Shown piece by piece: positions 49,501 to 57,494 of a DNA stretch of 64,000 nucleotides. The notes beneath the pieces are model-generated. The model had not been told where the DNA came from. It did not search any database and saw nothing but the letters and a program-made list of their open reading frames with translations. Every line of letters begins with the position of its first letter. Position 1 is the stretch's first letter. This DNA comes from Sorex araneus (lineage: Eukaryota; Chordata; Mammalia; Eulipotyphla; Soricidae): positions 114,839,552-114,903,551 of the forward strand of contig NC_073313.1 of assembly GCF_027595985.1 (NCBI RefSeq), written 5' to 3'. Made by a program: the position numbers and the translations under genes.

Positions 49501-52500
49501 CTAAAGTCCCACTTCTGATGCAGTCATAATGCTTGCCAGGGAAGTCCTCTGGCCAGGGTGATGGGAGGCACCTTGGCCAAGGGGCCATAAGTTTTCTTGG
49601 TAGCCAATTTAAATTAAAATAGTACCTTTTTTCCATAGGTTTTGATCTGGCATTCATTGCTTATCCAGAAGCTCTAGCTCAACTCCCAGGTGGGCCATTT
49701 TGGTCCATATTATTTTTCTTCATGCTTTTGACTTTGGGACTTGACTCTCAATTTGCCTCAATTGGTAAGTAATAATTCCAGTGTTTTCATATACCCCTTA
49801 TATTTTACTGTGTCTTACTTAGAAATACTCATTTCTTGTGCCCACGAAAATGGTAGAGCATATGCCTAACATGTGCAAGACCCTGAGTTTTATTCTCCCT
49901 GCCCTCTGAGGGAAATACGATTAGTTCTGCCCCCTATAAAATGTTTTAAAATTTTAAATCATTTCTTACCCCATTTCCCTTCAAGCTTTTACTCAGTGTT
50001 ATTTCTAGAAGTCTTTGACTTTTAAGTATTGTGGCCAGAGGGATAGTACAGCAGATAAGGTGTATGCCTTGCTTGTGATTGACCTCAGTTCGATCCCTGG
50101 CACTCCATATGGTCTCCCAATCTCCGCCAGATATGATCCCCGAGCACAGCACCAGGAATTAATTTGTGGCCTCCAAACCAACCCCCACCTAAATATAGAA
50201 AATTGCATGGTACTTATGGTCCCTCTTCTCCCCTCTTCTCCCCTCCTCTTCCTTCCCCTCGCATCCCCTCTCCTTCTCCCTTTATCCATACCTTCCTCTT
50301 CCTATCTCTTCCTTTCTCCTTTTCTCTTCATTTTGCAACATCTGGCTGTGTTCATGGCTTACCATGGCTCTGTACTCAGGGACCATTCCTGGTGGGGCTT
50401 GGAAAATATATGGAGTGCCTAGATCGAACCATGGTGTTAGCCATGTTCAAGGCAAGCACCTTATCAGTTTTCTCTCTGTCCTCTTATTCACCTTTCATTT
50501 GGGGGTGAGGCAAGGCTACACCAATCAGTTTTAGAGGCCTACTCCTGCCTTCATATTGCAGAGTCACTCCTGTCTGTATTGGGGTGACCACATGTGGTCC
50601 CAGGGATCAAAAGAGAGATGGCTGAATGCAACTTAACCTTATATTCACCTTATATTCCAAATATTCACCTTATTTAATAACTCTACTAGAATTCTTCCAT
50701 CCATATAACCTCCTTTCAACTACTTTAGCACCCAAGGATCTATATTATATTATAATGGTTACTTTTAAAGAAACCTTATTTAGAAAAATAAATAAATAGA
50801 ATAATTTGATGATTTGAACAAGGACTACTTTAAGCAACGACTCTGAAATAAAACTTTTATTCCCCTCTCCCAACACTGAAATGCTGAAAGCAAGAGATAA
50901 ACCGCCTTTTCTTTTTATCCAAACCAACACGTTCCAAGGAGAAAGTCCAAAATTTAATGTAAATAAATTTACATGATTGAATTTACTGGTAAATGAGTTG
51001 CTGTATAAAATGCTATTTTTTCCCTTTCTGAAGAAACGATTACAACAACAATTCAAGATTTATTCCCCAAACTTATGAAGAAAATGAGAATTCCTATTAC
51101 CTTGGGTTGCTGCTTGGTTTTGTTTCTTCTTGGTCTCGTCTGTGTGACTCAGGTATACTATAGTAATTTTTTGGTAAAACATAAAGTTGTTATACCCTCT
51201 GTAATTTAAATGGGGAAACCAAGGTTTAAGAGAATTTTTAGAAGAAAATTCAAATGTGATTCAGTTCAAGTTTGAGTTTTATCTGTGATTTGTTTCTCTA
51301 TTTTAGCAGATTTTTAATACTAAATTTATATTGCACAAAGGGAACTTAATACTGTACAGTTTCTTCATTTACAATAAAGTTGGCTCTATTCAGAAATCAC
51401 TTCTGCAAGTGTTGGGGACAGGCTTCATATGTGGTGCCAGGGATCAAACCCAAGTTGGCAATGTGCAAGACAATCTCCCTTCCTGCTGTGCTGTCTCCAA
51501 GCCCCTAAAATTACACACTTTATAGCTGTTTCTTAGAAGGTATTACAAAGCACACAGTGCATATTTTTTGATAAACAATTTTTCCAAATTCTTATTTTTT
51601 CCAGTGAAACACTATAAAATGAAACATTGCTGCATTTTCTGATATATATAGCCACATTTGTTTGCATTTCCTATGTAATTTTATGATGAAATATTTTTTA
51701 AATATTTTTAGTGAGGTAGGATAGTGTCTTTTTGTTTTCTGTTTTGTTTTGTTTTGTTTTGGACCACACCTGGCACTGCTCAGGGCTTACTTCTGGCTCT
51801 ATGCTCAGATATCTCTCCTAGTGTTGCTCAGGGGATGGCCATTTAGGGCACCAGGGATTAAAACCAGGTTGCTTGTATACAAGGCATTGGTTCTACCCAC
51901 TGTATTATTAATACAGCCCTGCGGAATAGTTCTTATTGGAAGAAATTTGGAGAGATGTGAGGTGGAAGGTGAGAGAGAGAGAGAAGAGAGAGGACAGGGG
52001 GAGATTGTATGTTTGGGGAAGAGGGAGAAAGAGAGAAGTATTCAAAAGACTACTAACATAGGCTTCTCCAGAGAGGAAAACCTAAGGCAAGAGAAAAATA
52101 TGGGTTTAAGAGAGAACAGTGGCGTGGAAGAAAAAAAATCCATTTAATTTTCAAAGAAAATATTTGACATATTGGCAGAGATGATTTCAAAGAGTACATA
52201 TTAAGATCACTTTAACATGTTTAATTTGTACATCCATTTTGACATCCCATCAATTATAAAAGTAATTAAAATATGCTTAAAAGCAATTGATATATTTTTC
52301 ATAGGCTGGAATTTACTGGGTTCATCTGATTGATCACTTCTGTGCTGGATGGGGAATTTTAATTGCAGCTATACTGGAAATAATAGGAATCATCTGGATT
52401 TATGGTAAATAATGACTAGAATTATTTATATTTTCTGCTAAAATAAATTAGCTTAATTCTTTTTTATTATGCTTACTATAATAGTAAAATCTACTGGCTA

Positions 52501-55500
52501 AAACATTATGAACAAAATGTAATTAAGTATATATATATCATTTCTATGATACATGAAAATGTCTAGGCAGAGAAAGGTAATTTGGGGTTATAATGATTAG
52601 TGGAGGAAAATATGAGCAATAATTCTCATAGCATTCTCTATTTTACTTAGGAGGGAACAGATTCATTGAAGATATAGAAATGATGATTGGAGCAAAACGG
52701 TGGATATTTTGGCTATGGTGGAGAGCTTGTTGGTTTGCCATTACACCTATTCTTTTGATTGTAAGTATTAATATGCAATGAATTTGCTATCAATTATATC
52801 AGTAATATGCAAATTTAAATATTTAAATATTTCTAAGATGAACTTGAATAATTAACTTTGGAGGTAATAAAGCAAACTGACATCATAAGTGAATGATTTT
52901 TAACTTTTGTCTTATGCCTATATAAAAATGACTACAATGTTGTTGACACTAAACGTTTAAACATTAAATGTGAGAAAATGAAGAGGCCCTCATTGACTTA
53001 AAAATCAAATAGACTTGGTTGTCAATAGGATAAATCCTTCTTTCTATTATTCCCCAAAGGATTATTCTGAATCATCTATAACATTCCTAACCAGACAAGA
53101 TTCTGCCTTTATGAAATTCAGTCAAAATTGCTAGGAAAACGCTCAATAAATTTTAGCTATTATTTTTATTATAAAAAGTTATATCTAAAATATCTAAAAC
53201 AAATTCACCCATGTCATATAGGATAGGGTTAATAAAATCAATAATTGGTTCTATTTAAAAATTTAGAGAAAGCGAAAGGGATGTTTCAAAAGAGACATGC
53301 TATATTTAAAAGTACAAGACAAAAAGTGACAAACACTTAACAGAATAGGGACCTACTATGGATTGGAAAAAAAATGGTAGAAGTGGGGGTAGTAAAGCTT
53401 CATAGAAGTATTATGGTTATGATTGCCTTCATGCTTCAAAAGCAATCTTGGAAAATGTCATAAAGTAATTTAACCTAAAGTGTTTATACATTTATGTGTT
53501 TATATACATGTGTGCATATATATATAGTTCTTATTTTTATTTTGTAATTTCTCAAAAAATTTTTAAATATTGTTAATGTTTCAAAAGGTATAGTATGTTT
53601 TCTAAAAACACATTTAAAAATTTGGCCTTATATTTTTATCTTTAAGATTCAAATTTCATGGTATTATGCAAACATACAAAGACTGTTTTTAAAGGAAGAG
53701 GCTGAAAGTAAAGCACATTTTAGTAAATAATCACAGTAGTGCGTGTGTTAGTGAGAGACTTAGAAGTATAGAGGAAGGAGTGCTCTTTGCTGTGGGAAAT
53801 CACTGTCACTGTCACTGTCATCCCGTTGCTCATCGATTTGCTCGAGTGGGCCCCAGTAACGTCTCCATTGTGAGACTTGCTGTTACTGTTTTTGGCATAT
53901 CGAATACGCCACGGGTAGCTTGCCAGGCTCTGCCATGTAGGCTAGATGCTCTCAGTAGCTTGCTGGGCTCTCCAAGAGGGGCGGAGGAATCAAACCTGGG
54001 TTGGTGGGATGCAAGGCAAACACCCTACCCCCTGGGCTACCGCTCCAGCCAAGCTGTGGGAAATAAAAAAAAAAACAATTGCTAAGTGCGGAGGAAAGCA
54101 TATCCACTAAAATATGCTTTGCATTATCATTAATTAATATGTAGGCTATCTTATGCTATTGAATAAAACCATGCTATTATAAAATTTAAATGTGCAATCA
54201 CAAGATGTTACATGTTTTGCTTTTAATCTAATAAAATATATTATTTTGTTGTGTATTTAAAAAACATATGCAGTGCTAATTAGGGAAGAAACTATTCAAA
54301 GCTGAAATACAAGCTTAGCTTCTGACTAGTTATATTATTATCTTAATTGTTAAACATAATTTTACTTTAATTTCTTCTAATAAATTTCTTCTAAACAATG
54401 GAATCAAAATGTCATTAGTTCAATAAAATCAAAACTAATTTTTGGCATTGTCTTTTTATATTTTACTTTCACAGGCAATTTTTATCTGGTCACTGGTGAA
54501 ATTTCATAGGCCTGTGTATGCTGAAATACCATACCCTAATTGGGCAGTTGCTCTCGGCTGGTGCATGATTATTTTCTGCATTATTTGGATTCCAATTATA
54601 GCCACTATAAAATTAATTCAAGCTAAAGGAAACATCTTTCAAGTAAGCACATTAAATCAATATTATCTATATTTTACACAAAATCCTTAATGTAAAAATA
54701 AGTTATACTCTAGTGGGGATATGACATAAAATTAATCACTTTCACTTAAAATATTTCAACACTTGATATAATCATCCTTTGCTATAAGCATAACATTCTA
54801 GTATACTCCATTTACACTTAGAACTCCCTCTTCTAGACTGTTAGCTCCTTTACTGAGGAGTTTTGTTAGTTGCTTTATATTCAGGTGAGCAGGTGAGAAG
54901 TATGTTCTCTGTGTTTACATTGATTTTTCCTGAAGATGGAGCAAAACAAATGACCATTTTATCTTCTATATATAATATTCATTTTTGAAACCCCATCTGT
55001 AGCATGATTTAATACTGAGTTTAGTGTAGAGAAAAGAAAGCTGGTAAATTATCTTGAAGTCATGTCATTTCTTTCCTATGAAGGCCTAAGAATGAATTTG
55101 CAATCTCACTAGGACAATGACATGACAGATTTTGGAGTCAGTAGATTATAAATTCCTAAATTCATTCAAGAATAGATTACAGATCAATAGTGTTGTCCTG
55201 GGACTTTACTTCTTTGGTTGTTTAAATGTCTCCTTTGATATTTGCTGGTTGATATCTTCAATGCAACCCTCATGCTAAGACCAGTACAGAAAGATCTGAG
55301 AATTCAGTGAAAGTGCTTAGAATAATGCTGTTTTGTAAATGAGTTCACATTTTCTTTTTGTCTTTGTTTTTTTGTTTGTTTGTTTGTTTTTGCTTTTTGG
55401 GTCACACCCAGCGATGCACAGGGGTCACTCCTGGCTCATGCACTCAGGAATCACTGCTGGCAGTGCTCAGGGGACCATATGGGATGCTGGGATTTGAACC

Positions 55501-55953
55501 CGGGTTGGCCGCGTGCAAGGCAAATGCCCTACCCGCTGTGCTATCACTCCAGCCCCGAGTTCACATTTTCTTTTGAAATCAATTGCATACTCAAATGTTT
55601 TAGTTTTTGTAGTTAAGTTAATGTAGTTAATAGTTAAATTTGAGTAAACTTTTGTTGTAGACTGTGAATTAAGAATTTGTATGTTACTTTACTACCTATT
55701 ACTTAATTTTGATTAGCAAAGTAACACTTTAAATAAAAATGTAGATATTTGTTAGTTTGACAGTTATGGCACTTAAGTTCTTAACACAAAGTTTTTTATT
55801 TTCTAGCGCATTGTAAGCTGCTGCAGACCAGCTTCTAACTGGGGCCCATACTTGGAAAGACATCGTGGGGAGAGATATAAAGACATGGTAGATCCTAAGA
55901 AAGAAATTGACCATGAAATACCTACAGTTAGTGGAAATAGGAAACCAGAATGA
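27537..55953 (+). CDS. SLC6A14: SLC6A14, Na+/Cl--dependent neutral and basic amino-acid transporter B(0,+); 14 exons joined
   Basis: This gene encodes a plasma-membrane transporter that takes up neutral and cationic amino acids, driven by Na+ and Cl-, in the apical membrane of epithelia (family knowledge). Fourteen exons joined by GT-AG introns give an uninterrupted 638-residue reading frame; as I recall, the human protein has 642. The family signature NVWRFPY is at residues 58-64 (TM1). The TM6 hinge SLSVAWGG starts at residue 318. TM8 carries GLDSQF. A long loop after TM3 holds two cysteines and several N-glycosylation sequons. Twelve hydrophobic segments follow the LeuT-fold order. The start codon lies in accATGg context, and its first residues [12 protein letters not shown] match the mammalian protein. 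CT83 follows tail to tail. No frameshift or lost core motif was seen. The only clear difference is a shorter second extracellular loop. The coordinates span the introns; exons are listed separately. Confidence 0.97.
28419..28478 (+). repeat. (CT)30 microsatellite in SLC6A14 intron 1
   Basis: Thirty perfect CT units end 60 bp before the exon 2 acceptor, on the transcribed strand as polypyrimidine. Confidence 0.95.
28539..28704 (+). CDS. SLC6A14: SLC6A14 coding exon 2 (residues 17-72, TM1)
   Basis: Acceptor tcctgcag precedes the exon and donor gtattt follows, phase 1. It encodes the end of the N-terminal tail and TM1 with [14 protein letters not shown] at residues 51-64, the segment that binds Na+ and substrate in the SLC6 family. 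Intron 2 (2,898 bp) is mostly AT-rich unique sequence with two old MIR copies near its 3' end. Confidence 0.97.
28705..31200 (+). other. SLC6A14 intron 2, AT-rich, nothing recognised
   Basis: No young retroposon is visible, in contrast to the repeat-dense introns 3 and 8. Confidence 0.5.
31215..31345 (-). repeat. MIR SINE
   Basis: Reverse MIR core: cttatgaggaaccaaggttc, ccccaggtcacaaaactagt, aagtggtgaagccagaaat. Confidence 0.7.
31395..31525 (-). repeat. Second MIR SINE, diverged
   Basis: cacaataaccttgttaggta, cagtcccagaggaggaattc and ctaatccactgacaccac follow the reverse MIR order. Confidence 0.5.
31603..31734 (+). CDS. SLC6A14: SLC6A14 coding exon 3 (residues 72-116, TM2)
   Basis: Acceptor ctttctttag and donor gtctgt bound the exon, entering and leaving in phase 1. 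It encodes TM2 and the following loop with the SLC6-typical [10 protein letters not shown] stretch. Intron 3 (3,828 bp) holds five SINEs and an L1 end split by a solo LTR. Confidence 0.97.
32268..32455 (-). mobile_element. Old tRNA-like SINE (type A) in intron 3
   Basis: Left part gtttgggggtcataccagg, middle gactatcaaacct-type sequence on the reverse strand, and right head tacaatcaatctggccctt. Confidence 0.65.
32610..32748 (-). mobile_element. Old tRNA-like SINE (type A) in intron 3
   Basis: ctttttgcaccacacctatc at the left, ggggaccatatactatgcc in the middle, tctattatctctctggttt at the right. Confidence 0.65.
33133..33350 (+). mobile_element. RTE-tailed SINE (type B) in intron 3
   Basis: The head is ggctggagagatagcacagc with B box gtttcgattcc. 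The middle is cgtattcgatatgccaaaaa. The RTE-like tail is gctcaagcaaatcgatgagc, followed by a duplicated gggatgaca-ttttgaaa unit. Confidence 0.85.
33540..34920 (+). mobile_element. L1 3' end split by a solo LTR
   Basis: L1 3' sequence at 33,540-33,660 (catgttaagtgcaataagtc ... gacaaaccc) continues at 34,698-34,920 (ccatggaatacagaactaat ... A-rich end). The text joins correctly if the LTR and one repeat copy are removed. Confidence 0.7.
33661..34697 (-). mobile_element. Solo LTR of an endogenous retrovirus (class II-like)
   Basis: A 1,037-bp block begins TG (tgttaaaa) and ends CA (tcctaca) on the + strand, with 6-bp target repeats cccttg at 33655-33660 and 34698-34703. The minus strand carries AATAAA at 33829-33824, about 165 bp before its 3' end, as in an R-U5 boundary, so the LTR reads against SLC6A14. 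No gag, pol or env sequence is present. The 6-bp duplication suggests a betaretrovirus-like (ERVK) group. That class call is inference. Confidence 0.75.
35262..35436 (-). mobile_element. Old tRNA-like SINE (type A) in intron 3
   Basis: gggcttactcctggctctat in the middle; right head actgtactattgcttgggcc. Confidence 0.65.
35563..35724 (+). CDS. SLC6A14: SLC6A14 coding exon 4 (residues 116-170, TM3)
   Basis: Acceptor tctgtttttcag and donor gtaaaa bound the exon, phase 1 to 1. It encodes TM3 ([19 protein letters not shown]) and the start of extracellular loop 2, with the two loop cysteines ([11 protein letters not shown]) that form a disulphide in SLC6 proteins and two N-C-S sequons. Confidence 0.97.
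36481..36616 (+). CDS. SLC6A14: SLC6A14 coding exon 5 (residues 170-215, extracellular loop 2)
   Basis: Acceptor aataattttag and donor gtaagt bound the exon, phase 1 to 2. It encodes the outer part of extracellular loop 2 with sequons NVS, NKS, NYS and NGS. Compared with the human protein as I remember it, this exon is four codons shorter between NVST and NKSW. That accounts for the 638 versus 642 residue total. Confidence 0.95.
37436..37506. repeat. (AT)n(AC)n(AT)n microsatellite in intron 5
   Basis: AT, then CA, then AT dinucleotides run directly into the truncated SINE at 37,507. Confidence 0.9.
37507..37760 (+). mobile_element. RTE-tailed SINE, long variant (type C)
   Basis: It starts inside the body (cggagagcccggcaggctac) without a tRNA-like head. 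It contains tgttcaatatgccaaaaa, the extra block around 37,600-37,700 (cctgaccctgaaagagcctc) and the RTE-like tail gctcgagtaaattgataaac ending in acagtgatacagtga. Confidence 0.78.
38073..38205 (+). CDS. SLC6A14: SLC6A14 coding exon 6 (residues 215-259, TM4)
   Basis: Acceptor gtgttttcag and donor gtaatt bound the exon, phase 2 to 0. It encodes the end of loop 2 ([10 protein letters not shown]) and TM4 ([20 protein letters not shown]), ending KGIKSSGK. Intron 6 (2,274 bp) carries a 535-bp composite retroposon and TA-rich repeats. Confidence 0.97.
38920..38973 (+). repeat. Two-copy 30-bp tandem duplication in intron 6
   Basis: gaacagtatctagaa plus t/c atttagct occurs at 38920 and again at 38950, with one difference. 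Confidence 0.85.
39258..39792 (-). mobile_element. Long composite RTE-tailed retroposon (type D)
   Basis: The left (3') end follows the type B/C tail (cccgttaatcaccgatttct). Next is the type C block (gggtcaggggaatgagatcc) and then a GC-rich body of about 300 bp found nowhere else in the window. Direct repeats tgtatgtgtat lie at 39247-39257 and 39793-39803, but the right one merges with a TA/TG repeat. Confidence 0.5.
39793..39900. repeat. TA/TG/CA-rich microsatellite
   Basis: Alternating purine-pyrimidine repeat (tgtatatgtatatacatata and variants) directly right of the type D element. A shorter TATG/TG run lies at 40,020-40,050. Confidence 0.85.
40480..40620 (+). CDS. SLC6A14: SLC6A14 coding exon 7 (residues 260-306, TM5)
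   Basis: Acceptor tctttgcag and donor gtaaga bound the exon, phase 0 on both sides. It encodes TM5 ([20 protein letters not shown]) and extracellular loop 3 ([11 protein letters not shown] ... KLKEAE). Confidence 0.97.
40650..40741 (-). mobile_element. L1 3'-tail fragment in intron 7
   Basis: ttattgaatcactgtgagat and ccaacacccatctctccatc match the reverse L1 3' end. A type A SINE has inserted at its right edge. Confidence 0.65.
40758..40929 (-). mobile_element. tRNA-like SINE (type A), young, in intron 7
   Basis: T tail, ctttttgggtcacaccc, and head gtgctatcgctccggcccc. Perfect 16-bp repeats catccctccaattttt lie at 40742-40757 and 40930-40945. Confidence 0.92.
41591..41950 (-). mobile_element. 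Short L1 insertion with 5' inversion (twin-primed)
   Basis: The reverse L1 tail (41,591-about 41,673) is followed by forward 3'-UTR sequence that normally lies just upstream of that tail (to 41,950, ggacagtag ... catggggggagtatacc). Repeats aatgttttctttctt and aatgttttatttctt (one mismatch) flank it at 41576-41590 and 41951-41965. Confidence 0.72.
42090..42318 (+). CDS. SLC6A14: SLC6A14 coding exon 8 (residues 307-383, TM6 and TM7)
   Basis: Acceptor tcttcacag and donor gtatgt bound the exon, phase 0 to 1. It encodes TM6 with the unwound substrate/Na+/Cl- region SLSVAWGG (from residue 318), the SSYNKF loop, and TM7 ([20 protein letters not shown]). It is the longest exon. Intron 8 after it is 7,320 bp, about three quarters of it a single L1. 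Confidence 0.97.
42573..42816 (-). mobile_element. RTE-tailed SINE (type B) in intron 8
   Basis: Left tail tgttcattgatttgctcaag, middle ggcatattgaatacgccaca, right head with gaatcgaacctgg and gtactatcgctccag. Confidence 0.83.
43229..43402 (+). mobile_element. tRNA-like SINE (type A), young, in intron 8
   Basis: The head is ggagcgatagcacagcgggt with B box gggttcgatcccc. The end is gggtgtgacccaaaaagc with an A tail. Perfect 16-bp repeats aagaatagaaagggtc lie at 43213-43228 and 43403-43418. Confidence 0.95.
44131..49585 (-). mobile_element. Near-full-length antisense L1 in intron 8, ORFs broken
   Basis: The poly-T and 3' UTR (tctccaccaccaatgttccc) start at about 44,131. ORF2 runs leftward on the minus strand. 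The C-terminal part lies near 44,506-44,748 and the RT box [11 protein letters not shown] near 46,200. [15 protein letters not shown] lies near 46,860-46,910 and a CCLEETHL endonuclease motif near 48,200. ORF1 remnants ([16 protein letters not shown]) lie near 48,600-48,700. Several frameshifts and stops break both frames. Near-perfect 13-bp repeats cataaattttctt/cataagttttctt lie at 44118-44130 and 49586-49598. Confidence 0.85.
49639..49764 (+). CDS. SLC6A14: SLC6A14 coding exon 9 (residues 383-425, TM8)
   Basis: Acceptor ttttttccatag and donor gtaagt bound the exon, phase 1 to 1. It encodes the loop [18 protein letters not shown] and TM8 with [10 protein letters not shown], where SLC6 proteins bind the second Na+. 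The 5' end of an antisense L1 lies only about 40 bp upstream of the acceptor. Confidence 0.97.
50028..50175 (+). mobile_element. Old tRNA-like SINE (type A) in intron 9
   Basis: Head gagggatagtacagcagata with B box gttcgatccct; body catatggtctcccaatctcc. Confidence 0.7.
50335..50640 (-). mobile_element. Two old tRNA-like SINE fragments in tandem (intron 9)
   Basis: Positions 50,335-50,490 (atggctctgtactcagggac ... tagatcgaaccatggtg) and 50,505-50,640 (tcactcctgtctgtattggg ... tcccagggatcaaaa) are separate diverged reverse copies. Before them, 50,220-50,335 is a C/T-rich run. Confidence 0.55.
51034..51152 (+). CDS. SLC6A14: SLC6A14 coding exon 10 (residues 425-464, TM9)
   Basis: Acceptor ccctttctgaag and donor gtatac bound the exon, phase 1 to 0. 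It encodes [15 protein letters not shown] and TM9 ([19 protein letters not shown]). The acceptor has A rather than a pyrimidine at -3, so it is somewhat weak. The start is fixed by phase and conservation. Confidence 0.96.
51405..51507 (-). mobile_element. Partial tRNA-like SINE (intron 10)
   Basis: gtggtgccagggatcaaacc then the right head gctgtgctgtctccaagccc. Confidence 0.6.
51735..51920 (-). mobile_element. Old tRNA-like SINE (type A) with GTTTT tail (intron 10)
   Basis: A (GTTTT)n run precedes ggaccacacctggcactgct. The right end is a diverged head, ctgtattattaatacagccc. Confidence 0.7.
52305..52404 (+). CDS. SLC6A14: SLC6A14 coding exon 11 (residues 465-498, TM10)
   Basis: Acceptor atttttcatag and donor gtaaat bound the exon, phase 0 to 1. 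It encodes [20 protein letters not shown] and the rest of TM10 up to IIWIYG. Intron 11 is the shortest, at 246 bp. Confidence 0.97.
52651..52760 (+). CDS. SLC6A14: SLC6A14 coding exon 12 (residues 498-534, TM11 start)
   Basis: Acceptor ttttacttag and donor gtaagt bound the exon, phase 1 to 0. It encodes [18 protein letters not shown] and most of TM11 ([19 protein letters not shown]). Confidence 0.97.
53801..54052 (-). mobile_element. RTE-tailed SINE (type B), complete, intron 12
   Basis: Left tail (cactgtcactgtcactgtca, then cgttgctcatcgatttgctc) and right head (gctaccgctccagcc). Perfect 12-bp repeats gctgtgggaaat lie at 53789-53800 and 54053-54064. The tail shows the actgtc unit repeat rather than poly-A. 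Confidence 0.9.
54475..54642 (+). CDS. SLC6A14: SLC6A14 coding exon 13 (residues 535-590, TM12)
   Basis: Acceptor ttttactttcacag and donor gtaagc bound the exon, phase 0 on both sides. It encodes the end of TM11 ([13 protein letters not shown]), a short loop and TM12 ([19 protein letters not shown]), ending GNIFQ. Confidence 0.97.
55359..55556 (-). mobile_element. tRNA-like SINE (type A), complete, intron 13
   Basis: (TTTG)n tail, ctttttgggtcacaccc, head gtgctatcactccagcccc. Perfect 18-bp repeats gagttcacattttctttt lie at 55341-55358 and 55557-55574. Confidence 0.92.
55807..55953 (+). CDS. SLC6A14: SLC6A14 coding exon 14 (residues 591-638 and stop)
   Basis: Acceptor attttctag precedes the exon, which enters in phase 0 and ends with TGA at 55951-55953. 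It encodes the cytoplasmic C-tail, [17 protein letters not shown] through to a GNRKPE end. The 3' UTR follows directly. Confidence 0.97.
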   Translation, partial: RIVSCCRPASNWGPYLERHRGERYKDMVDPKKEIDHEIPTVSGNRKPE

Positions 55954-57275
55954 GTTGCAATTTTTAAACATTTATGTGGTTGTGTAATGTGATTCTTTCA
56001 AAATAGAGGAAGGTTTTATTTATTTGTGTTTTAATTTAGTTAAGATGTATATACTATGTTCATAATAGTATCACTTTTTCCACCATTTAAACAGGAATGT
56101 AATATAAAATGTGAATCTACTAGCATTTAACAATGTGCTTATTATATTTTTATTTAGAGTCTGTTATGCAAAACATGTAAACATAGCAGTCTCTTATTTC
56201 ACAATAACATTTTTGTAAACATCACAATGTAGTGTTTAACACATTAAAGGTTTTATTTTGAGCTGTTTTAGAAAATAGTTTTATTTTCTATTATAAATTT
56301 TTAAAATATTATTTGCTTATATTCTTAGTATGCAATATTTATTTTACATATATAGGTAAAATAAATCATTGCAACGAAGGTGTCATAAACAGGATGCCTC
56401 AATTATAAATGTAAAGATGTATAATTTAAAATGCATTGTACATATGAAATCATCAATAATGTTGATCCAAATATATCTGAAGACTTCAAATAATTTTGAC
56501 TCAATTTTTCTATGTGAAGGTACTGGTTTTGTTCTTTATTTGCAAATATCAAAATTTTAAATTATATCCTAAACCCAGAAAGTAATAGTTCTAGGAAATG
56601 AATAAACATGTGGTTGTGTAATTGTAATTATTCAGAAATTAAATAATCCCAGTTATCATCTATCTAGAAGAAAATGTGATTTAAATAATTTCTATGGTGG
56701 TTTTCAAGATGCATTATATTCTAAAATATATAAGTTTTCAGATAGCACATGGAACAAAATGGTTATGAGGAAATGGCTTCAACCAAATCTAATGTCTTAT
56801 AGTTAATTTTATTATACAGTTAATAGACCAAGCAGAACACTTTTGGCTTATTTGAATGTTACTGCTACACATAAGGACCTATCTACATATTTAGAGGAGA
56901 TAGGAAAAATTTTCAAGAATGAGAGTAGCAAAATTAGAAAGTCTTATATCCCATTTTCTTACAAAAGTCAGTGCAAATGTATCATTAATAGGCTGACTGA
57001 ATATATATCATTGACAATTGTTTTATCATTACAATGTCGGAAGATGAGCATTGCTAAATATGCAAGAAACCAGTTATGCTTAAAGTTTTAAACCCGGACT
57101 TCAGAGAACATAGTGAATTAAAATTGCATGTAATATTTTCTATGTGTATGAGCATATGCATTTTTTAGGGATTTAGTCCATAGTTTTTTTATTAATGAAG
57201 GTATCAGTGACTCAAAATAGTGTTAGAACCACAATTAAGACTGCTGGCTTCTTGTGCTTAACAAGTGAGAATAAA
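55954..57275 (+). other. SLC6A14: SLC6A14 3' UTR with candidate poly(A) signals
   Basis: AT-rich sequence without repeats follows the stop codon, as expected of a long 3' UTR. Candidate signals are ATTAAA at 56243 and AATAAA at 56360, 56601 and 57270. The human transcript has a long 3' UTR, so a distal site is plausible. Which site is used cannot be told from sequence alone. Confidence 0.5.
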
Positions 57276-57494
57276 ATGAATTGCAGTAAGCCTTGATTCC
57301 TTATGCATTTTTAGTTCAGTTTGCCCTTATATTCATTGTAGATTAAAGGAGCAATGAATTATAGTATCACTCACTGATATTGGCAATGTTTTAGGAGAGG
57401 TCATGAAGATTGGTTGTAAATGTCTAGACCTTTAACTGAAGGATCTCTGTGAGTTATGTCCATATAAAGAGAAGTTTTTTGAGTACCTTCTTTT

